A DNA stretch of 64,000 nucleotides from the NCBI GenBank assembly GCA_028023455.1, contig JAQFVV010006475.1:432001-496000 (forward strand), written 5' to 3'. The translations under genes were made by a program, and so were the position numbers. The notes under the pieces are model-generated. The model saw only the letters and a list, made by a program, of their open reading frames with translations, was not told the DNA's origin and ran no database searches. This document shows positions 56,937 through 64,000 of this stretch, one piece after another; positions within the stretch are counted from its first letter, which is position 1; every line of letters begins with the position of its first letter. This stretch comes from Epiperipatus broadwayi. Its lineage: Eukaryota; Onychophora; Udeonychophora; Euonychophora; Peripatidae.

Positions 56937-57990
56937 TTGGAATGTTCAGTTTTAGTAGTTCCTGTTTGCTTTCAATTTCTTTCAGTAGTTGTAGTTTATT
57001 ACCACTTAATTCTGTTAGTTCAGCAGGTTCATATTCTGCTATTTGTTCTTTTATTTGGATGTTTGAGTTCCTTTTGTAAATTTTTATCTAATAGTTTTGG
57101 TTCAGATTCATTTAGTAGTTTATCACATATTAGTAGTTTATCACATATTTTTCGTTCATTTTCTGATTTTGAAAGCAACTGTGTATTTTCATTGTTCATG
57201 ATTTGATCCATTGTTTCCTCTTGGATTTGTATTTGATCATGTTTTTTCTCATAATCTATTTGTTTTGAATCATCTAGTTTTTGCTGTGGTTTGGATAATT
57301 TAAAAAAATTATCCATTTTTGGCTCTTCAATTTCAGATGTTTTCAATAATCTTTTCACCACAGTTCATCAATTTTGGATTAACATCAAATCTCAATTCCA
57401 TCTGCTTTTGGTTAACTCCCATAGGTTTTTGATTATCTTTCATAATTTGAATTATTTGCTCCATTTTCTTTTGGTTATCTTTTTGATTATTTTTCATAGT
57501 ATGATTCATTTGTTCCATTTCTTTTTGATTATGCTTTGAATTTGATTATCTTTTTGATTACTTTCCATAGTTTGATATATTTGCTCATTTGTTTTTTTTT
57601 TTAATGTTTTTGAATATTTTCCATAGTTTGATTTACTTGCTCCATTTGCTTTTGATTGTTCTTATGATTAATTTCTATAGTTTGGTTCATTTGCTTTTGA
57701 TTATTTTCCATGATTTGATTTGATTGCTTGATTTGTTTTTGAATATGCTTCATTAATGCCAATTCCATTTGTCTAAATAATGTTTTAATAATCTGTATGA
57801 TGTGTAATTGTGATGATGTTGCAGTATTCTCATGCCTTTGTATTTCTTTATTAATGCCTTTATGCTTTATTTGATTGCATGAATCACTATTTGGTTAAAG
57901 ATTGTCCATATCTGAGTGTTCTAAGCTATTTTCTCCACAGCTAATTTCAGAAATATTTACTTTCAATAATTCCTGCTGCTTTTCATCCAC
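56937..57990 (-). pseudogene. Gag N-terminal coiled-coil remnant
   Basis: Minus-strand frames with stops and shifts: HENTATSSQLHIIQIIKTLF near the start, then many repeats of a Gln/Asn/Met-rich helix such as NQTMENNQKQMEQ and NHKNNQKQMEQVNQTMENIQ, then frame 57518-57333 (MEQMNHTMKNNQKDNQKKME) and frame 57361-57029 (KMDNFFKLSKPQQKLDDSKQ). The heptad-like, internally repeated, polar helix resembles the region before the capsid-like part in the element at 9192-18025, but with Q/N instead of K/E. No capsid or pol motifs remain. The identity as gag is inferred from position between LTRs. Confidence 0.5.
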
Positions 57991-58188
57991 TTCATTTCAT
58001 TCTCCACTTTAGTATTCTTAAAATTTTTAAATGCAATAAGCTTAGGTGCAATACAATTATAACTGGATACATCAGCAAAAGTACTAGATCAACCCCTGGA
58101 ACACTGCAGAATATCATATTATACTTGTATGTCTTCTTCTTGTGCTTTGTTCTTTCTTGTTTTTTGTTTTATAATATAATTACAATAT

Positions 58189-58517
58189 CACATGATCACC
58201 ATTTCTTATGCTTGTTCATAACTGTTAATAAAACAGGCAAAATTCCTCATACAGTAGTGGGACTCAGTGCAAGCCAGAGTAATCAATGGATGCCAGAAGG
58301 CTTGTGCATAAAATCCCTATCTAGTGCACCTAGATCTTAGTGCAGTACTCTCAGATCCAAAGCTTTTCATTGATGAAAGCCACAAGCTAGAAACTAGTCT
58401 GTGGATATTGGATGAGTAGGCACTAAATAGGGATTTTATGCACAAGCCTTCTGGCATCCATTGATTACTCTGGCTTGCACTGAGTAACCCTACTATATGG
58501 AGAGTTTTGCCATTTTA
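58189..58517 (+). mobile_element. Hammerhead repeat, locus 3: short foldback copy
   Basis: Flanked by the perfect 13-bp repeat ATAATTACAATAT (58176-58188 and 58518-58530). It starts with an inverted segment (to about 58328) and continues with a sense segment including the ribozyme region and the 3' end GAGTTTTGCC. The two segments share about 90 bp of complementary sequence (for example ATCAATGGATGCCAGAAGG at 58280 and its complement near 58450), so the RNA or DNA can fold back. Confidence 0.85.
58364..58405 (+). ncRNA. Hammerhead-like motif, locus 3
   Basis: TTTTCA, TTGATGA (C3 to T), AGC-CACAA-GCT (pairs kept by compensating changes against GGC/GCC), GAAA, ACTAGTC, TGTGGA. Helix II has changed on both strands yet still pairs. 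Confidence 0.6.
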
Positions 58518-58824
58518 ATAATTACAATATATAGAGAAAAAAATTTATTCTCTGGTCAGTCATATCACTCATCTAACTCAGGCAAGTGGGAGTTTGTAAT
58601 AATTGAAAATCTAAACCTTTACCCTGAGTGAACCAAAAATTACAATAAGTTACAAGTTACTCCTGTAAATGACCAGAATTCTTTACATGAACACATTGGG
58701 TACCAAAATTTACAAAACCTGCTGTTACTATGTAATAACCAGACTATCATATTTCACAATTTCATATTTTCTTTCTTTTTCTTTCTTTCTTTCTTTCTTT
58801 TTTTTTTTTGTTCTTTCTTTCTTC

Positions 58825-61037
58825 CTTTCAAAAGTAACCTTTATTAGTAAAAGGATTACAAAAATTTTGGGTACACTTACCCCTTGAGAATTACAAAGTG
58901 TTCAATGTGACAACCAAGATAAAACAATTATTGATTATATAAAGTAAATATGCTTGATAACAATTATGTCCATTAAAGAGTTGCTATAATATTGATATTA
59001 ATGTGTATATGAACATGAGTATCTATACATGGATCTACATGGCCCAGCTACTGAGAAACCATCCATCACCCAATGATCCCATCTCTGGGATCCCGAAGCG
59101 AAGACCCAAATGTTTCAGCTGAATAGGTGGACAAGTCCAGCATTGCGCCAACCACCACAACAGGCAGCGAGGTCCAAGGCTCAAGTCCATTGAATAATAA
59201 ATTCTCGACCTGCAGCCGAGCCATGTCAAGACCATTCCAGATGCCCCTGTCTCCTAATCAACAGTCCAAATGTGCAGGGACTGCATTCGGTCTACCTGTC
59301 CAGAATTGGAAAGCCAATTAAGAAAAACACATAGTGAGCACAGATCTGCACTGCCTAAAACCAACATATCAAGGGGGCACAGCAGCCAACCAGAGCAGGA
59401 ATGGTGCTGATACTTTGACCAGGTACCTTCCGAGCAGGTTTTCCAGGTAGAGGCAATAATTGTCAACAGGCTGCACCAAAGAACCAGCCTCCTAACGACT
59501 GCCACCACCCCTGAGGAAAAAAAGAGGAGTGCAGACCCATGCCCGGAAAATTATTGCAGCAAAGCCTCCATCAAAGTTACAAAATTTGGAGGTGGCCCAA
59601 ATCAGACCAACCACCTTACAAACTCTCTAATTTTAAAGTTAACCAAAGAAAAAAATTATTAGCTCAAATCAACACTGCCATAATAAACAAGCCATCAGGG
59701 GGTTGAAACAGCCTCCAAAGTCTGCTTCATTGTTGTTAACTCTTGATATGTGTCATATATTCTAAATACTAGTTCAACTCATCCGACTGCAAGGTTCTCC
59801 AGGGATTATGATCTAGCTTATATATTTCCATTTGTTTATTCCAATTATGAACAGTAATTAGCATTGTAGGATTCTTGCTTATTGTTTGGTTGTACAGTAG
59901 AGCTGAATGGCAGCAACCTGTTATAGTAACTAGTTTCTGTAACCATGTTGTGGACTTGGTTGTAGTAGGATCCCAACTGGGACTCTTGTATTGATCCTAT
60001 TTGAATTCTGCTTATGTTAATTGAAATCTAGGTCTTGATTAGTAGTCAAGGTTTCAATTGTGTAGTGTAAAAGTTTGTAATCTTTGGATTATTCCTAATC
60101 ATTGTTGGATTAAAGGAGTTGAGTGAATTGCAGCTTCAATATCTTTGTTTGGGTCTATACCATCATTTGAACTTGTTTTTATCTTTAAATCATTGTTTTT
60201 TGGCTCAGGAAACACTTCGTTCTAATTCTGTGTCAATTTGAAAGTTTTCTATTCTTTTTGTGGTGCCCCAATCGCACTGGAAGTGACCCAGTAACTTTGA
60301 TCTAATCATCAGAAAAAATTAATTCTTGTGCAGCGAGATGGCTTAAAACATAATCTATAATGTTTGATTCTAAAATTGAGATCGAATTCATATTTAAAAT
60401 AATTTTCCCCTCCTGCACTGTTCTACCGCATTCAGCCACGATGATATCGTAACTTTTTTCTTATGAACGAATTAACACTGGGATTTCTTTTTTAATTTCC
60501 ATAGGTTTATGATTACTTTTGTGTCTAGTTTGTTTCTTGGTCTATTTTTTGTTTTTCCTGATTTGTTTGCAGCCGTAGACTCTTGCTATATCTGACGCTA
60601 TTGTGAAATTCTTGAGACTATGTTTATTAAGCTTTTTTTTTTTCCCCCAATGTTTTCAATAAAATTTGACCTGCCAACTATATCTCAATTAATCCTATCA
60701 TTAAGCTTAGGATTTCTAGTAACTTTTTTTTTATTTATTTATTTGGTTTCATTAGTTTTATTCTTGCTCAAATGATTCTAAGATTTCCTTGTACTGGCTT
60801 TTGCCTTTTTTAATGGCAGCCATTTGCATAGAACGATATGATTGATAATTTCAAATACTTTAGAGTGAAAACTGATTTCAAATTTCTTGTAAAGGTGATG
60901 AAATGATAAAACAAGTACTCACCTACATCATGGCAAACGTTTTCCCCCATAAACTCAAACTTGAAAGCATAATGAGTCTCAATTTTCTGGTGCCAGTGAA
61001 CAGTCAACTGCTCCAGCTGGCAACAGGAAGTAGACAT
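58825..61037 (-). mobile_element. Element X copy 2, inserted in an LTR
   Basis: Matches 24923-27590 along its length without the palindromic insertion. Minus-strand 3' end: TTACTAATAAAGGTTACTTT then TGAAAG, followed by TTTC-type microsatellite. Near the 5' side, minus-strand AAATGGCTGCCATT at about 60825 opens MAAIKKGKSQYKEILESFEQ; a later frame has ANKSGKTKNRPRN, paralleling copy 1. The minus-strand frame at 59508-59254 is also shared with copy 1, but may be conserved only as DNA. TTTC/CTTT tracts on both sides probably represent the duplicated target. Confidence 0.75.
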
Positions 61038-61050
61038 TTTTCTTTCTTTC

Positions 61051-61094
<44 letters not shown>
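61038..61094. repeat. (TTTC)n microsatellite
   Basis: Long nearly pure CTTT repeats. A related tract lies on the other side of element X at about 58770-58825. Confidence 0.95.
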
Positions 61095-61760
61095 TACATA
61101 AATTACATGAGTGCCACCTAGCTTTAAGCATCTGAAAATTAACTAACATATATATATTTCAAACAATATTTTATTCAATATAATGATGTAATCATTACAT
61201 AATCTCATTTGTAATGCTGGGCTAAATTCGAGGGAACATAAGTTACTCCCAATGAATGATAATAGACCAAACAATCTTTTATAAAGTAACAAGTCATGCA
61301 ATAATAATTTACTTTTAAGTGTACTTATTAACAGATGTACAACTTATTTTCTTTAATAAAATTAACAAATCATATAACAATAATTTATTTACAAAGTACA
61401 ATCATTAACTGATATGAAATTTATTTATTTAATAAAATGTTTTAATCTTTATACATCATAGTATCAATATATTTATAGGTAATGTCAACATTTGCTGTAC
61501 CTTTAATCCTATCCTCAAAAAACTTAAATTTAATTCTATGCATATATAAATTCATAAATATAGCATTTCTTTGTTTTGCATATCTCCTAGTACTTACACT
61601 TACATATGTTCTATATGGGATAGTCATAATGCTAACTTTATTACAATAATTATAAGGGATGGTCTTTTTAGATCATATTCCACTGTTTATGTAATAATAA
61701 CTATAAAGGAATGGCCTTTTTGGTCTGAACTCTAACTGAATAAACCTTTTATATATAATT

Positions 61761-62312
61761 ATTATAAGGAATGACCTTTTGTCCTAAACCTAATTTAATA
61801 CAACTACAATTTATACAGGGATGACTCATTCTGAGATTGATCCCTAAGTTATTAAAGTGATAGGAATGTATTCTTCTATATGGATGCAAACATATGTAAA
61901 CTATTAAACATTGAACAAATAACTGAACATATATAAATCCATCTACATAAAACCCAATTTTTAGTAATCAAATATAAGTTTAACTATGAAGGAATGAGAC
62001 TAATGGAAATAATTACTTTTCTAATTACAGTTATTTCAGACAGGCAACTTATATTTGTCCATTGCATTTACATGATTATCATTATTTCTTTACCTTTTTT
62101 TTTATTAATGACTTATAGAAAATTCATAAACTTTGTATACATATCTGATATATATATAAATAATTTTAAACAAAAAGAAGTTTTTACAAATTCATTTCTC
62201 TCTCACTTTTTAATTGACAGTTTCTTTTAAAATAACACCCAGATAATAAATCTTATTTACAAATTCAGATTGTTTAAAATAAAGTACAATTCACTCGTTA
62301 AATATAAGAATC
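61761..62312. other. Unassigned AT-rich DNA
   Basis: No recognised feature. Includes the 11-bp left flank (ATATAAGAATC at 62302-62312) of the SINE that follows. Confidence 0.4.
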
Positions 62313-62414
62313 GTTTTGCGTTGGTGGTCGAGAGGTCAGCGCGACTGCTTTGCAGGCAGTTGCTTGGGTTGCGGGTTCGCGTCCCGGCCGATGCTATGAC
62401 ACTTAAATATATAT
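62313..62414 (+). mobile_element. tRNA-derived SINE, copy 4, with target duplication
   Basis: Reads TGGTGGTCGAGAGGTCAGCG, GACTGCTTTGCAGGCAGT (a hairpin with a 7-base loop, like an anticodon arm), GGGTTGCGGGTTCGCGTCCC and GATGCTATGACACTT followed by (AT)n. Flanked by ATATAAGAATC at 62302-62312 and 62415-62425. The strong A and B boxes would suit RNA polymerase III. It looks the youngest of the four copies. Confidence 0.9.
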
Positions 62415-62804
62415 ATATAAGAATCACTCAAAACAAAATAATTGTCATTTACTTCTTTCTGACAAATATTAAAGGTCTATTTAGGGTGATAGTATAGCCT
62501 TCCAATCTCTGTCTTTTACATAAACACTATTTCTTACATTTCAGTCAGAGCTCTTCAAAATATGATTCAAAAATGTTCCAGATTAGATCTAGTTAAGTGT
62601 TTGTTAATGTCATTCTCCCTTTTTATTGAATCCTGGGATTTGAGTGAAGTAATATTCTCTTCTGATTAAAAGAGAAGAAAAACTGATTTTTTTAAATTCA
62701 AATTTTAATTTCTTCTTGAACCTAGTTTTAGTTTTTTTTTTAAAAAAAAATAAATTGGCATAGACTTAGCATAGTTCATTTTGCTTAGAAGAAGAAAAAT
62801 ATAT

Positions 62805-63402
62805 GTTCAAAAAATGTTAAAACATTTTTAACAACAAAAGGGTTTCAATTTGTAATAAAGAAATAAAGAAAATTTATTTAAAGCTGAGTGCTTTCAATAA
62901 TGAGTGGTATCATAATCTTAGCATTATGTAACTAAAGGAAATTGAGATCTAGATTTAAAGTTACTTTTGAATATTAAATAATAGATTATCATAAAATAGA
63001 ATTTTTAGGAGTAAATTTACATACTAATGATGAAAATGGTCATTACAAGTGCCATTTTTTAGAAAGAGGGGTGCTAGAGTCCTATTTATTGATAATATGA
63101 TAATCTTAAGCTATTGATCATGCCTCCAAAAGGATTTTAGTACCCCTTTTTCTAAAAAATGGCACTTGTAATGCCCACTTTCATCATTAGTATGTAAACC
63201 TATTTCTAAAAATTCAATTTTATGATAATCTATTATTTAATATTCAAAATTAAATTTAAGTCTAAATCTCAACTTTCTTTAGTTACGTAATGCTATGATT
63301 ATGATAATACTCAGTATTGAAAGCTCCTAGCTTTAAATAAATTTTCTTCCTTACAAATTCAAATGTATTTTGTTGTTAAAAATGTTTTAACATTTTTTGA
63401 AC
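62805..63402. mobile_element. 598-bp foldback (palindromic) element
   Basis: Inverted arms at about 62805-63082 and 63131-63402 start GTTCAAAAAATGTTAAAACA and end with its complement. The centre pairs TGCCATTTTTTAGAAA with TTTCTAAAAAATGGCA-type sequence around a loop of about 48 bp. The arms differ by substitutions and small indels, so it is older than the palindrome at 26431. No coding region. MITE-like; the transposase source is unknown. Confidence 0.75.
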
Positions 63403-64000
63403 CATTACAGAAAAACAGGGTAAAAAAATTTATTCTAGAATTATATATTATAACATTATATTTTAATGTCTAAATCAATAATCACAGCTATAAACTAAAA
63501 AAAAAAGTTTATTGGCTTATCAAATAGAGAAAATATTGATTCTTATTACTATTATTGTAGTAAATGATAAAATTGGAAGTGATATTCATATTTCTGGTAT
63601 ACTACTACTTATTAGGGTAGATTATTAAAATTATTCAAGATGTCTCCCATACAACTTTTATCAACTACAGCATCTCAAAAATATGTCTCAACCTTTTTTT
63701 TTTTTAAAGTGCGGATAATATTGAATGAAAAATAAACACACACACATAAAAACAATGTTAGAGAAAAAAAATTCACAAGGTAAAACGATACTATACTATC
63801 TACAATAAACGAAAGGATTTAAAAATATTAATACAATAGCAATTTTTATTTGGATAGCTAAAGCACCAATATTACACATGATAAGGATGGTAACTCTTTA
63901 ATACTATAATTAAACACATGTATGGAATGCATAACTATTTGTGTTTTAAAATGTAGTAAATTTGAAAAGATATAATCGTAAAAGGCTTAGATAAGTTTAT
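63403..64000. other. Unassigned AT-rich DNA
   Basis: No recognised feature. Confidence 0.4.

Larger units (their letters stand above)
56235..61760 (-). mobile_element. LTR retrotransposon remnant with coiled-coil gag
   Basis: Related LTR-like direct repeats start TGTAATGGTCTGACTGGCAT at 56235 and TGTAATAACCAGACTATCAT at 58728. The second is split by element X plus TTTC microsatellite and resumes at 61095 (ACATAAATTACATGAG, matching 56290). Between them lies a gag-like coiled-coil remnant on the minus strand (56937-57990) and no pol. The internal part also carries the third hammerhead-repeat insertion (58189-58517). The right edge is uncertain because the LTR tail consists of degenerate short repeats. 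Confidence 0.65.

Noticed and set aside
58669-58887. Plus-strand frame with long Phe/Ser run
   Set aside because: Produced by the TTTC microsatellite next to element X.

Overview
This is an AT-rich animal (most likely invertebrate) nuclear DNA window made almost entirely of mobile elements and their wreckage. I see no operons, no bacterial signals and no recognisable intact host gene. The evidence for an animal genome is APE-type non-LTR retrotransposons (LINEs), Ty3/gypsy-like LTR elements, tRNA-derived SINEs, foldback elements, microsatellites and long non-coding AT-rich DNA. I cannot name the species. The only host-exon candidate is a short membrane-protein-like frame on the minus strand at 51058-51300.

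Layout. 1-9191: mostly anonymous DNA with a diverged dispersed block (A, 3750-5280), a decayed LINE 3' end (5906-6795) and two small tandem duplications. 9192-18025: a gag-only LTR retrotransposon (minus strand) whose long LTRs contain about 170-bp tandem repeats, 5 units in one LTR and 12 in the other, the latter with a 512-bp higher-order repeat. 18026-23200: anonymous, with one SINE. 23206-28090: a three-level nest, LINE copy <- element X (19-bp target duplication) <- palindromic Penelope-like insertion (10-bp duplication). 28765-31855: dispersed block B with a SINE and an 868-bp inverted-repeat transposon. 31856-about 43500: a decayed Ty3/gypsy element (gag, protease, RT, RNase H, integrase, minus strand) split by a nearly full-length LINE (37041-43308, 13-bp target duplication). 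44365-45930: another LINE fragment, plus strand. 46430-50770: a copy holding blocks A and B joined. 56235-about 61760: a third LTR element with a coiled-coil gag remnant, its right LTR split by a second copy of X. 62317-63402: a SINE and a foldback element.

The most interesting system is a family of about 450-bp non-coding repeats at 47021-48073, 52700-55144 and 58189-58517. Each carries a hammerhead-ribozyme-like motif; two copies have the complete conserved core with a six-pair helix I, and they sit in a direct repeat exactly 450 bp apart. All three loci are flanked by 10-13 bp direct repeats, begin with an inverted segment and end at the same 3' sequence. That fits retrotransposition of multimeric (possibly circular-RNA-derived) templates by a LINE- or Penelope-type machinery. 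A second, different hammerhead-like motif lies in both arms of the palindrome at 26431-27021.

The LINE and element X share a 3'-terminal motif, suggesting that X uses the LINE machinery. The coding elements all look dead (frameshifts, stops, truncations), although the LINE at 37041-43308 needs few changes from an intact state.
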